In this document: positions 43,428 to 51,460 of the stretch, piece by piece
Layout of the letters: each line of letters begins with the position of its first letter
How positions within the stretch are numbered: position 1 is the first letter of the stretch
Assembly (NCBI RefSeq): GCF_030406325.1
Contig: NZ_JAUEQY010000030.1
Coordinates: 62,001-126,000 of the forward strand
DNA from: Actinomadura sp. DC4
Lineage (GTDB): Bacteria > Actinomycetota > Actinomycetes > Streptosporangiales > Streptosporangiaceae
Length of the DNA stretch: 64,000 nt
Reading direction: 5' to 3'
Notes under the pieces: model-generated
Databases searched by the model: none
What the model saw: only the letters and a program-made list of their open reading frames with translations
What the model was told of the DNA's origin: nothing
Program-made: the position numbers and the translations under genes

Positions 43428-43484
43428 GTCCCCATGCTCATTGGCCGGCGCCCGCCGGGGCAGGGCCGCACGGAAGTCAGACCT

Positions 43485-43498
43485 GGGACCTTCGCCCC
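43485..43498. promoter_or_regulatory. DosR-like box 7
   Basis: GGGACCTTCGCCCC lies 57 bp upstream of the start of the subunit-F-like gene. It is the clearest box of the GGGACCTTCG type. Confidence 0.7.
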
Positions 43499-43562
43499 GG
43501 TTCGCCGGAACGCCCCGTTCCGGCCACGGGCCGCGCGCGCGTCAAGGCCCCGGCGGTCCGCC

Positions 43563-43576
43563 GGGACCTTCGCCTC
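43563..43576. promoter_or_regulatory. DosR-like box 8
   Basis: GGGACCTTCGCCTC repeats box 7 in direct orientation, 78 bp away, just beyond the stop codon of the MFS gene. The two may act together on the subunit-F-like gene. Confidence 0.6.
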
Positions 43577-43579
43577 GTC

Positions 43580-45172
43580 TCAGACGGACACCGTGGCCTT
43601 GTCCGCGGCCTCGTGCGGCGCCTCCGGGACGGCCCGGCGCCTGCCGGGCAGCAGCAGGGCGACGACCACGGTGCCGGCGCCGAGGATGATCCCGCCGACC
43701 TGGCTGGTGTGCGCGACGGCGTGCGCGAACGCGTGGTCGGCCGCGCGTACGAGGGCCGCGGCCGGTCCGGGGCCGGCGGTCTCGGCGACCTTCCGCGCGA
43801 CCGCGAGGGCACCGCCGACCGACTCCCCGGCCGCCTCGGTGGCCTGGGCCGGCAGCCGTCCGCCGACGGCCGCGTCGACGCCCGAGGCGTACGTGCTCGC
43901 CAGGATCGAGCCGAGGATCGCGATGCCGAGCGAACCCCCGAGCTCCAGCGACGTGTCGTTGACCGCGCCGCCGACGCCGAGCTGCTTCTCGGGGAAGGCG
44001 CCCATGATCGCGTCGGTGCAGGGGGAGACGCTCAGGCCGATCGCGGCGCCGAGCAGGAGCAGCGGGGCGAGGAAGTCGCCGTACCCCGAGCCGTCGCCGA
44101 CGCGGGTCAGCAGCAGGACGCCCGCCGTGCCCAGGGCCATGCCGGCGGTCACGGTCACCCGCATGCCGGCCCGCGGGGTGAGCGCACCGGTGACGGCCGC
44201 GCCCGCGAACACCGCGCCGGCCAGCGGCAGCAGCCGTACGCCGGTGGCCAGCGGGCCGTACCCGAGGACGAACTGCAGGTGCTGCGTCAGGTAGTAGATC
44301 GAGCCGAACGCCGCGAGGAAGAACAGCATGACGGCCAGGTTCGCCCCGGCGAAGGCGCGGTCGGCGAACCTGCGGACGTCGAGGATCGGCCGCGGGTGCC
44401 GCAGCTCCCATGCGACGAACCCGGCCAGGCCCAGCCCCGCGAGCACGGCGGCGCCGATCGCCCCAGGGCCCCAGCCGAAGCGCGGCCCCTCGATGATCAT
44501 GTAGACGAGTGAGGCGAGGAAGACGACCGACAGGAGCCCGCCCACCAGGTCCAGGCGGCCCGAGACGGCGGCGCGGGACGGCGGGACCACCGCGAGGGCG
44601 GCGATCATGGCGACGCCCGCGACCGGCACGTTGATCAGAAATGTCAGGCCCCACGCGTGCCCCTCCAGCAGCCGGCCGGCCAGCAGCGGCCCGGCCGCGA
44701 TGGCCAGGCCCGAGGTGGCCGTCCAGACGGTGATCGCCCGTGCCCTCTCGCGGCGCGGGAAGGTCGCGGTCAGCAGGGACAGCGTGGCCGGCATGATCAT
44801 CGCGGCGCCGACGCCCATCACCGCCCGCGCCGCGATCACCGCGGCGGTGCTGTGCGCCAGGCTGCCCGTCACCGAGCCGGCGCCGAAGACCGCCAGGCCG
44901 GCCAGGAGCGCGCCCCGGCGGCTGTACTTGTCCCCGATCGCCCCCATGACCAGCATCAGCGCTGCGTACGGGACGGTGTAGGCGTCGATGACCCACTGCA
45001 GGTCACTGCCGCTCAGGCCGAGGTCCCGCGTCATGGCGGGGGCCGCGACGAGCAGCGACGTGTTCGCCATGACGATGATCAGCAGACTCAGGCAGAGCAC
45101 CGCCAGCGCCGCCCGGCGGCGGGGGTACGGCGGGTCCGCGTGGTCGACCGGCGTGGTCGCGATCAACGGCAT
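43580..45172 (-). CDS. DHA2-family MFS drug exporter (EmrB/QacA type)
   Basis: A 530-residue integral membrane protein with about fourteen transmembrane segments, a proton-coupled exporter of hydrophobic or cationic drugs. Family features: LQWVIDAYTVPYAALML in helix 2, GAIGDKYSRRGALLAG (motif A), and SPCTDAIMGAFPEKQLGVGGAVNDTSLELGGSLGIA (motif C region in the second half). ATG 45172, preceded by AAGGAGAGGAAC, starts the conserved part. It is divergent from a TetR gene and a double operator lies between them, so repression by that TetR protein and induction by substrate is the natural model. Confidence 0.93.
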   Translation of the reverse strand: MPLIATTPVDHADPPYPRRRAALAVLCLSLLIIVMANTSLLVAAPAMTRDLGLSGSDLQWVIDAYTVPYAALMLVMGAIGDKYSRRGALLAGLAVFGAGSVTGSLAHSTAAVIAARAVMGVGAAMIMPATLSLLTATFPRRERARAITVWTATSGLAIAAGPLLAGRLLEGHAWGLTFLINVPVAGVAMIAALAVVPPSRAAVSGRLDLVGGLLSVVFLASLVYMIIEGPRFGWGPGAIGAAVLAGLGLAGFVAWELRHPRPILDVRRFADRAFAGANLAVMLFFLAAFGSIYYLTQHLQFVLGYGPLATGVRLLPLAGAVFAGAAVTGALTPRAGMRVTVTAGMALGTAGVLLLTRVGDGSGYGDFLAPLLLLGAAIGLSVSPCTDAIMGAFPEKQLGVGGAVNDTSLELGGSLGIAILGSILASTYASGVDAAVGGRLPAQATEAAGESVGGALAVARKVAETAGPGPAAALVRAADHAFAHAVAHTSQVGGIILGAGTVVVALLLPGRRRAVPEAPHEAADKATVSV

Positions 45173-45205
45173 GTTCGTTCCTCTCCTTGCGTAAGGGGCG
45201 CGTAT

Positions 45206-45250
45206 TTGCACACCACTGTGCAAGCTATTTATCTGCACAGTGGTGTGCAA
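45206..45250. promoter_or_regulatory. Paired TetR operators
   Basis: A perfect 17-bp inverted repeat (45206-45222 with 45234-45250) across an 11-bp AT-rich spacer that probably includes a -10 element (TATTTAT). Each arm holds its own short dyad TGCACA-4 bp-TGTGCA, so the array can hold two repressor dimers. It sits between the divergent exporter and TetR genes. Confidence 0.9.
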
Positions 45251-45276
45251 CAATCGGCGCTTGTGAAAGGAGTCAC

Positions 45277-45903
45277 ATGAGCGAGCCGAGGCGGCCCGGC
45301 CGCGCGGAGGTCAACCGGCGGCGCATCCTGGCCGTCGCCGCGGACGAGCTGAGCCGCGATCCGGACCTGAGCATGGACGACATCGCCCGCGCCGCGGGCG
45401 TCGTGCGCCGCACCGTGTACGGGCACTTCCCGAGCCGTGAGGCGCTCATCGCGGGCATCGCCGACGAGGCCGCGCGCGAGGTCACCGAGGCCCTGGGGAG
45501 CGGCGCGGAGAACACCGCATCCCCGGTCGAGGCGCTGGTGATCTCGACGATGGCGACCTGGGAGATCGGCGACCGCTACCGGCTGCTGATCGCGCTGGCC
45601 CAGCGCAGCCTGACGGCCGCCGGGATGCGCGACCACCTGCGCCCGGCCCGGGAGCGGCTCGCCGGGTTGCTGGAGGAGGGCGCGCGGAGCGGGGACTTCG
45701 CGGGCCACCTGCCGGCGGCCGTGCTCGCCCAGGGCCTGGAGTCACTGCTCCTGGGGCTCCTGCAGGCGGTCAACGAGGGCGTGTGGGAGAGCGCGGAGCC
45801 GGCACGGGACGCGGCACGCGCCTGCCTGATCGCCGCAGGCGTCCCCGCGGCGCGGGCCGACGCGGCGGTCACCGCGGCCGTACGGCCGTCCGCGAGCGGC
45901 TGA
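45277..45903 (+). CDS. TetR-family repressor of the exporter
   Basis: The 208-residue protein has an N-terminal TetR helix-turn-helix (RRRILAVAADEL, then SMDDIARAAGVVRRTVYGHFPSREALIAGI) and a variable helical ligand domain with a small C-terminal dimer interface. ATG 45277, preceded by GAAAGGAG, is the start. A longer frame runs through the operator and is unlikely. The divergent DHA2 exporter and the paired operators strongly suggest classic local drug-responsive repression. Confidence 0.9.
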   Translation: MSEPRRPGRAEVNRRRILAVAADELSRDPDLSMDDIARAAGVVRRTVYGHFPSREALIAGIADEAAREVTEALGSGAENTASPVEALVISTMATWEIGDRYRLLIALAQRSLTAAGMRDHLRPARERLAGLLEEGARSGDFAGHLPAAVLAQGLESLLLGLLQAVNEGVWESAEPARDAARACLIAAGVPAARADAAVTAAVRPSASG

Positions 45904-46113
45904 CCTCCGGCGGGGAGAGACGGCCGTATCGACGAGCACTCCCGCGTCGTCGGGCCGGTGCCGCCGCCGGGACTCATCGCTGGTCGGACGTGGGATCGCG
46001 GACCGTCCCCGCCGCAGGAGACTGGGGAAGGGTCTGTCCTGAAATGGCGTTGATGTCGCGTCCATATGCCGTCGATGCGCAGAACGGCAGAGTGATCGTT
46101 TAATCTCCCGAGC

Positions 46114-46908
46114 GTGCGCATCCCACCGCAGAGAAGGATTTACCTCACGACGGGCATCGGCGTCGCCTCCGTCGCCATGGTGGCGGTGGCGGGTGCCGAG
46201 GCGGCCGAGGGCGGGCCGATGAAGACCTGGTGGGTCCTCCTCAGCATCGCCATGACGGTGGTCGGCGCGGCGGTGCCCGGCTACGAGCAGATCCGCAAGG
46301 AACGCCAGCGCAAGGAGGCCGAGCGCGCGGCGATCGACGCCGCGGTCGAGATGCGGGTCACGATCAATGACGCGCTCGACCCGATCGTGCGGCAGCTCGG
46401 GCGCATCGCGACGGCCACCAGCCGGCAGGAGCGCGGCAACCTGCGGGAGGCCACGATCCCGATGATCCTCGACTCGGCGGCGCACCTCATCAAGGGCCGC
46501 CGGGTGCGGGCGTGCTGGTTCCGCATCGAGGACGGCCGGCCGCGCCGGCTCGAACCCGCCCAGTACGCCGGCCGCGCGGACGCGCCCGTGACGGTCTTCG
46601 AGGAGGGCACCGCCGAGGGCGACTCCGTCTTCGCCATGATCCGGCACAACGACCACCTGCAGTCCTCCGACGTCGACCGGCACCCGCCGGAGGGCTGGCA
46701 CGGCTCGGCCGAGCACGGCTACCGATCCTTCGTGGCCGTTCCGGTCGTCGCCGGGCACACGGCGTACGGGATGCTCACCGTCGACGCGATGAACGTCGGT
46801 GGTGTCAGCCGTTCGGAGGTGCCGTTCGTACGGCTGCTCGCGGGCCTGCTCGCGGACGCGCTGGCCTATGGAGCCGCCGAGGAGGGATTGCGGCGGCTCG
46901 TGCGTTGA
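46114..46908 (+). CDS. Two-helix membrane protein with GAF domain
   Basis: The 264-residue protein has two N-terminal transmembrane helices (about 8-30 and 38-56), a charged coiled linker (EQIRKERQRKEAERAAID) and a cytoplasmic GAF domain (about 100-255, with ACWFRIEDGRPRRLEP and RSFVAVPVVAGHTAYGMLTVDAM). There is no kinase, cyclase or phosphatase domain, so it may sense a small molecule and signal through a partner. The following 56-codon gene may be its partner. It starts at GTG 46114. I do not recognise a characterised homologue. Confidence 0.8.
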   Translation: MRIPPQRRIYLTTGIGVASVAMVAVAGAEAAEGGPMKTWWVLLSIAMTVVGAAVPGYEQIRKERQRKEAERAAIDAAVEMRVTINDALDPIVRQLGRIATATSRQERGNLREATIPMILDSAAHLIKGRRVRACWFRIEDGRPRRLEPAQYAGRADAPVTVFEEGTAEGDSVFAMIRHNDHLQSSDVDRHPPEGWHGSAEHGYRSFVAVPVVAGHTAYGMLTVDAMNVGGVSRSEVPFVRLLAGLLADALAYGAAEEGLRRLVR

Positions 46909-46966
46909 ATCGATTGACCTTTCGCGCACGTGACCGGACACTGACGAGAGAAAGGGAGTGGGGGCC

Positions 46967-47137
46967 ATGCCGGAAGACCTGGTGGTGCAGGACTCCGACG
47001 ACCGGTCGGAGCGCATGATCCGCAACCCGCGCCGCTACTTCGCCGAGGCGCGCGAGCGCGCCGAGCGTGAGGTCCGCCGCGAGGTCGAGGGGCGCACGCA
47101 GGCGCCGGAGAGCGGCGAGCACGCCGAATAACCCCTG
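46967..47137 (+). CDS. Small acidic/basic helical protein
   Basis: A 56-residue frame (MPEDLVVQDSDDRSERMIRNP, then an Arg/Glu-rich helix ending in RAASTPNNP). GGGAG and GGGGG precede the ATG. The RNPRRYFAEARERAEREVRRE core resembles short actinomycete proteins seen downstream of sensor genes. It follows the GAF membrane protein by 58 bp and could interact with it. No function known. Confidence 0.6.
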
Positions 47138-47216
47138 ATCAGGTGCGAACGGGGCGCGTCGGGGGAAGGTCGTCAGTGACGGTCACCTGCGGTGACCGGA
47201 CGACTTGGGGGAGACC

Positions 47217-48698
47217 ATGCTTCCCGACAGCGACGTGCTCATCGTGGGCGGCGGCCCCACCGGACTGCTGCTCGCCGGAGACCTGGCCGCCGCCGGCGTC
47301 TCCTGCACCCTGCTCGAACGCCGCGACGGCGAGTCCAACCTGACGCGCGCCTTCGGCGTGCACGCCCGCACACTCGAGCTCCTCGACGCCAGGGGCCTCG
47401 CACGTGACCTCATCGCGACCGGTGTGCGGGTCTCCGGCCTCGGCTCGTTCGGCCTCGGCTTCTTCCGCCTGCCGAGCCGCTTCCCGTACCTGCTGATCAC
47501 TCCGCAGTACGAGACCGAGCGGATCCTCGGCACGCGGGCGCGGGCGCTCGGCGCCGAGATCGCGGGCGGTGCCGAGGTCGTCGCGCTGCGCCAGGACCTG
47601 GAGGGTGTCGACCTGACCGTGCGCGACGCCGGAGGCGGGACCTACACCCGGCGGGCGCGCTACGTCGTCGGCACCGACGGCGTGCACAGCGTGGTCCGCC
47701 GTGAACTCGGCCTGCCGTTTCCCGGCCGCTCGGCCGTGCGCTCGGTCGTGATCTGCGACGTGCGGCTCCTCCATCCGCCCGTCGACACCGTGACGGCCCG
47801 TGCCACCGGTGAGGGCGTCGTCTTCACGGTGCCGTTCGGCGACGGCTGGCACCGGGTCATCGCCTGGAACCGCCGGGGCCAGCCGCCGGAGTCCGCGCCG
47901 GTCTCCCTCGACGAGGTCCGCGACATCGTGAGGCGGGTCCTCGGCACCGACCTCGGCATGCACGACCCGCGGTGGATCTCACGCTTCCACAGCGACGAGC
48001 GCCAGGTGCCGCGCTACCGGGACGGCCGGGTGTTCCTCGCCGGCGACGCCGCGCACGTGCACTCCCCGGCCGGCGGCATGGGCATGAACACCGGGCTGCA
48101 GGACGCCGTCAACCTGGGCTGGAAGCTCACCGCCGCGGTGAAGGGCTGGGCGCCCGACGGGCTGCTCGACACCTACCACGACGAGCGGTATCCGGTCGGG
48201 CGGCGCGTGCTGCGCACCAGCGGAGTCATCCTGCGCGGCGCGCTCCTGGGGCCGGGCGCGCTCCGCTTCGTACGCGACGCGCTCCTGGCCGCCGCGAGCC
48301 GTTCCCGGTGGATCGCGCGCCGCATGGCCGGAGCGGTCTCCGGCATCGACCTCGCGTACGCCGCGCCGCCGGGCGCGCACCCGCTCACCGGGCGCCGGGC
48401 GCCGGACATCCCTCTGGCCGGCGGCACGCCGCGCACGCTGTACCGCGCGCTACGGCCCGGACGGTTCCTGCTGGTCGTGCCGCCCGGCGCCGACGTGGAC
48501 ACCGCGCGGCCCGGCGGATGGGCCGACCGCGTGGACCTGGCCGTCGCGGGCGGCGCGACCCGCACGGTCGTCCTCGTACGGCCGGACGGCTACATCGCGT
48601 GGGCCGACGACGACGCCGACCCGGCGGGACGGGCCGCCGCGATCCGTACGGCGCTCAGCGCGTGGTGCGGCCCGTCGGCCGACCGCGTCGCGCACTGA
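47217..48698 (+). CDS. FAD-dependent aromatic-type monooxygenase
   Basis: The 493-residue protein is a PHBH-fold flavoprotein hydroxylase, like the RdmE/PgaE group acting on polyketides or phenols. The Rossmann motif VLIVGGGPTGLLLAGDL starts near residue 7, the DG motif is GTDGVHSVVRR, and the GD motif is RVFLAGDAAHVHSPAGGMGMNTGLQDA. A thioredoxin-like C-terminal domain follows. ATG 47217 with GGGGGAG at 47207-47213 is a better start than TTG 47205. No biosynthetic cluster surrounds it, so the substrate is unknown. Confidence 0.9.
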   Translation: MLPDSDVLIVGGGPTGLLLAGDLAAAGVSCTLLERRDGESNLTRAFGVHARTLELLDARGLARDLIATGVRVSGLGSFGLGFFRLPSRFPYLLITPQYETERILGTRARALGAEIAGGAEVVALRQDLEGVDLTVRDAGGGTYTRRARYVVGTDGVHSVVRRELGLPFPGRSAVRSVVICDVRLLHPPVDTVTARATGEGVVFTVPFGDGWHRVIAWNRRGQPPESAPVSLDEVRDIVRRVLGTDLGMHDPRWISRFHSDERQVPRYRDGRVFLAGDAAHVHSPAGGMGMNTGLQDAVNLGWKLTAAVKGWAPDGLLDTYHDERYPVGRRVLRTSGVILRGALLGPGALRFVRDALLAAASRSRWIARRMAGAVSGIDLAYAAPPGAHPLTGRRAPDIPLAGGTPRTLYRALRPGRFLLVVPPGADVDTARPGGWADRVDLAVAGGATRTVVLVRPDGYIAWADDDADPAGRAAAIRTALSAWCGPSADRVAH

Positions 48699-48704
48699 GA
48701 CGGC

Positions 48705-48878
48705 TCAGTCGTCGTGACCGTGCTCTTCGTGGACGCTTTCCTTGGTGCCGTCGTAGCGGCGGCCGACGGACTCGGCGGCCCGGTCGGACAGCTCCGCGGC
48801 GGTCTTGGACTGGGGATGCTCGTCCCCGCCCTCCTCGGGCGACTGCTCGTCGTCCCGGCCCTTGGGCTCGGACTCCAT
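48705..48878 (-). CDS. Small hydrophilic hypothetical protein
   Basis: A 57-residue charged protein (MESEPKGRDDEQSPEEGG to SVHEEHGHDD), probably unstructured, with no signal or membrane segment. GAGGAGG 9 nt upstream of ATG 48878 selects that start over an ATG at 48911. It is convergent with the monooxygenase gene. Proteins like this are common, uncharacterised, in actinomycetes. Confidence 0.55.
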   Translation of the reverse strand: MESEPKGRDDEQSPEEGGDEHPQSKTAAELSDRAAESVGRRYDGTKESVHEEHGHDD

Positions 48879-48938
48879 GCTGTGCCTCCTCATGCGTCTC
48901 CGTAACCCCACCCTAGAGCCCGCCGCTCACGCTCCGCC

Positions 48939-49871
48939 GTGCGGTACCGTCCCACGGTGAACGGCTGGGAACCCGAGCACCTCGTGACGGCGGACGCGGC
49001 GGCCGACCTCATCGGAGACCAGTTCCCGCGGTTGCGCGGCGCGTCCGTCGAGGCATTCGCCACCGGCTGGGACAACACCGTGTTCCTCGTCGCCGAACAG
49101 TGGATCTTCCGGTTCCCTCGCCGCGCGGTCGCGCTGCCGGGCCTGCGCAGGGAGATCGACGTGCTGCCCCGGCTCGCTCCCCGGCTGCCGCTGCCCGTGC
49201 CCGTACCCGAGTTCGCCGGCCGCCCGTCGCCGGCGTTCCCCTGGCCGTTCTGGGGCGCGCGGCACCTGCCGGGACGCGAGCTCGCCGACGCCGGCCTGGC
49301 CGACGGCGCGCGGGCCGGCGCCGCGGCCGGTCTGGGCGCCTTCCTGCGGGCGCTGCACGACCCGCGGCTGGTGCCCGTGACGGGAGTCGCGTTGCCACGC
49401 GACCCGCAGAGCCGGGCCGAGCCGTCCGTGCGCTCGCCGTTCGCGCGTGAACGGCTCGCCCGGCTCACGCGCGACGGCGTCTGGACGCTCGATCCGGCGG
49501 TCGAACGTCTCCTCGCCGACGGCGAACGCCTCGGGCCGTGCACCGGCGCCGCCGTGGTCTCCCACGGTGACCTGCACATCCGGCACCTGCTCGTGGACGC
49601 GGACGCGCGGGCCTCCGGCGTCATCGACTGGGGCGACCTGTGCGTGGCCGATCCCGCCGTCGACCTGTCGCTCGCGTATGCCGGGTTCGCCGGCCCGGCG
49701 CGTACGGCACTGCTGTCCGCGTACGGGCCGGTCGGGGAGGAGAGGGAGGTACGGGCGCGGGTGCTGGCGGTGTTCCTGTGCGCGGCGCTCGCCGAGTACG
49801 CCGCCGCCACCGGCCGGGAGACACTGCTGACCGAGGCCCTGGCGGGTCTCGGGCGTGCCGTCGCCGGCTGA
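48939..49871 (+). CDS. APH-family phosphotransferase
   Basis: The 310-residue protein has a kinase-like APH fold. It shows FATGWDNTVFLV in the nucleotide-loop region, the Brenner-type catalytic loop VVSHGDLHIRHLLVD, and the metal-site segment SGVIDWGDLCVADPAVDL. Such proteins phosphorylate aminoglycosides, macrolides or small metabolites, and the substrate is unknown. GTG 48939 or the in-frame GTG 48957 could be the start. A divergently placed small gene lies upstream, and the next gene on this strand is a TetR regulator. Confidence 0.87.
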   Translation: MRYRPTVNGWEPEHLVTADAAADLIGDQFPRLRGASVEAFATGWDNTVFLVAEQWIFRFPRRAVALPGLRREIDVLPRLAPRLPLPVPVPEFAGRPSPAFPWPFWGARHLPGRELADAGLADGARAGAAAGLGAFLRALHDPRLVPVTGVALPRDPQSRAEPSVRSPFARERLARLTRDGVWTLDPAVERLLADGERLGPCTGAAVVSHGDLHIRHLLVDADARASGVIDWGDLCVADPAVDLSLAYAGFAGPARTALLSAYGPVGEEREVRARVLAVFLCAALAEYAAATGRETLLTEALAGLGRAVAG

Positions 49872-49894
49872 TCTCTGGAGCGGCGCTCTCGTTT

Positions 49895-49914
49895 CATAAC
49901 GACGCTCTGTTATG
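49895..49914. promoter_or_regulatory. TetR operator dyad
   Basis: CATAAC-N8-GTTATG directly precedes the TetR gene and would overlap its own ribosome-binding region, consistent with autorepression. Confidence 0.65.
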
Positions 49915-49923
49915 GTCGAGGTC

Positions 49924-50625
49924 ATGAACGCGAGCCGTACGGCGAGAGAGCGGGTGCGGGCCGAGCTGATCGGGGAGATCACCGACATCGCCCGGCGGCA
50001 TCTGGGCCGCGACGGCGCGGCCGGGCTGTCCCTGCGGGCGGTCGCCCGCGAGATGGGCATGGTCTCCTCGGCGATCTACCGCTACTTTCCCAGCCGCGAC
50101 GACCTGCTCACCGCGCTGATCATCGACGGGTACAACGCGGTGGCGGAGACGGTGGAGAAGGCCGAGGCCGCCTGCCCGCGCGGCGACCATATGGGCCGAT
50201 GGCTCGCGGTCTGCCACGCGCTCCGCGACTGGGCGCTGGCACACCCCCAGGAGTACGCCCTGCTCTACGGCTCTCCGGTGCCCGGCTACAGCGCGCCGGA
50301 GGACACCATCGCCCCCGCGACCCGCACCGTGCTGGTGTTCGGCGGGATCTTCGGCGACGCCCACCGCGACGGTGTGCTCGACCCGCCGGGCGGCTACCCG
50401 CCGGCGCCGGCGACGTTCGCGGGCGACGCGAACGCCATCCGCACGGTGCTGCTGCCGGACGTGCCCGACGACATGGTCGCGCGGGCGGTGACCGGCTGGC
50501 CCGGCCTGTTCGGCGCGGTCAGCTTCGAGCTGTTCGGGCAGTACAACAACGTCATCACCGACCTGGCCGCCGTCTTCGAGCACGCTATGCGCGGCCTGGG
50601 CCGCCACATCGGCTTCCCGGACTGA
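49924..50625 (+). CDS. TetR-family regulator
   Basis: The 233-residue protein has the HTH region (LSLRAVAREMGMVSSAIYRYFPSRDDLLTALI) and a C-terminal WHG-type ligand domain containing MGRWLAVCHALRDWALAHPQEYALLYGSP. I prefer ATG 49924, since the upstream ATG at 49912 lies inside the CATAAC/GTTATG dyad. Its regulatory target is unclear: the neighbours on either side are an APH-type kinase and a secreted-protein region. Confidence 0.88.
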   Translation: MNASRTARERVRAELIGEITDIARRHLGRDGAAGLSLRAVAREMGMVSSAIYRYFPSRDDLLTALIIDGYNAVAETVEKAEAACPRGDHMGRWLAVCHALRDWALAHPQEYALLYGSPVPGYSAPEDTIAPATRTVLVFGGIFGDAHRDGVLDPPGGYPPAPATFAGDANAIRTVLLPDVPDDMVARAVTGWPGLFGAVSFELFGQYNNVITDLAAVFEHAMRGLGRHIGFPD

Positions 50626-50661
50626 CCGGCCGGAGACACGACGCGGGCCCAGGTCGTTCCC

Positions 50662-50700
50662 TACCGGAAGGACCGCAGGTACGCGGCGGTCGGGGAGCCC
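50662..50700. repeat. 39-bp copy of the S53 peptidase gene 3' end
   Basis: Identical to 54126-54164, the last 39 bp of the S53 protease gene, which on the minus strand encodes GSPTAAYLRSFR and part of its stop codon. Here it is isolated from any peptidase frame and again is followed (to the right) by a CCGGT-like sequence. Confidence 0.9.
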
Positions 50701-50703
50701 GAC

Positions 50704-50724
50704 CGGTCCTTTTGGTCAGGACCG
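50704..50724. terminator. Short hairpin after the TetR gene
   Basis: CGGTCCT (50704-50710) and AGGACCG (50718-50724) pair across a 7-nt loop between two convergent genes, just beyond the 39-bp repeat. Confidence 0.55.
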
Positions 50725-50738
50725 CTGAGGGGCGGCGG

Positions 50739-51353
50739 TCAGAACGGCCGGAAGGGAACCGGCCGCCCGGCCGCGTCGAGCCAGCGGACGGTCCAGTACC
50801 TACCTCCGGCAACGGAGTATCCGGAGATCCGGCCCGTCGGGTCGACGTCCGCCAGGAAGTAACGTCCCGGTGCGATGCCGTGGCCTGTCGGAAGCGGCTT
50901 CGTCGGCACGTCGTACGCGGGAAGGCCGGTGCCGCTGAGCCGGACCTTCACCACGTCGTCCGGTGTCGGACCCCAGTAGTAGACCGGTGCCCGGTGGGGA
51001 GGCGGCGCCGACGGCGTCACCGGGGCGAGGGCGTTCGCCGCCCAATAGTCGCTCATCGGCAGGCGGGGGTCGAAACCGCAGTTGCCCATCGCTCCCGCCG
51101 TGAAGCCCGGCGGCACCACGTCCAGGCAGAGGTGGTCGTGCGGGTGCGCCATGCGCATCCACTGATGCTGGGCGACGAGTTCCCACGTACGGGCGTCCGG
51201 CGCGGTGAAGCGTGCGACGACGACCGGCGCTCCCATGCGCTCCGCCGTCCGGGCACGCCATTCGTCCCAGCTCTTCAATCCGTAGACACCGGCGGCGGCC
51301 ACGACCGGAACACCGGCCAGCGCCACCCACAGCCTCCATCGTCTCTTGCTCAT
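50739..51353 (-). CDS. Secreted or membrane-anchored hypothetical protein
   Basis: The 204-residue protein has an N-terminal membrane anchor or signal (RWRLWVALAGVPVVAAAGVYGL) and an extracellular remainder rich in Trp, Tyr, His and Pro, with two cysteines (HLCLDVV and GNCGFD) that may form a disulfide. No catalytic motif is recognised. It precedes, on the minus strand, the 39-bp copy of the S53 gene end, and is followed in the other direction by the amidase-domain gene, with which it may form a transferred segment. ATG 51353 follows an AGGAGG-like sequence. Confidence 0.7.
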   Translation of the reverse strand: MSKRRWRLWVALAGVPVVAAAGVYGLKSWDEWRARTAERMGAPVVVARFTAPDARTWELVAQHQWMRMAHPHDHLCLDVVPPGFTAGAMGNCGFDPRLPMSDYWAANALAPVTPSAPPPHRAPVYYWGPTPDDVVKVRLSGTGLPAYDVPTKPLPTGHGIAPGRYFLADVDPTGRISGYSVAGGRYWTVRWLDAAGRPVPFRPF

Positions 51354-51379
51354 GCGACGCTCGACCTCCTAACGATCGT

Positions 51380-51416
51380 GAGAACGGCACCGGCGTTCAC
51401 CGGCGGTGCCGTTCTC
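51380..51416 (-). terminator. Hairpin after the amidase-domain gene
   Basis: GAGAACGGCACCG (51380-51392) pairs with CGGTGCCGTTCTC (51404-51416). It lies between the stop codon at 51461 and the start of the next minus-strand gene. Confidence 0.7.
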
Positions 51417-51460
51417 CCGACCGGTCCGCGTTTCCTTGACGGACCGGGCACGAGGGCTCG

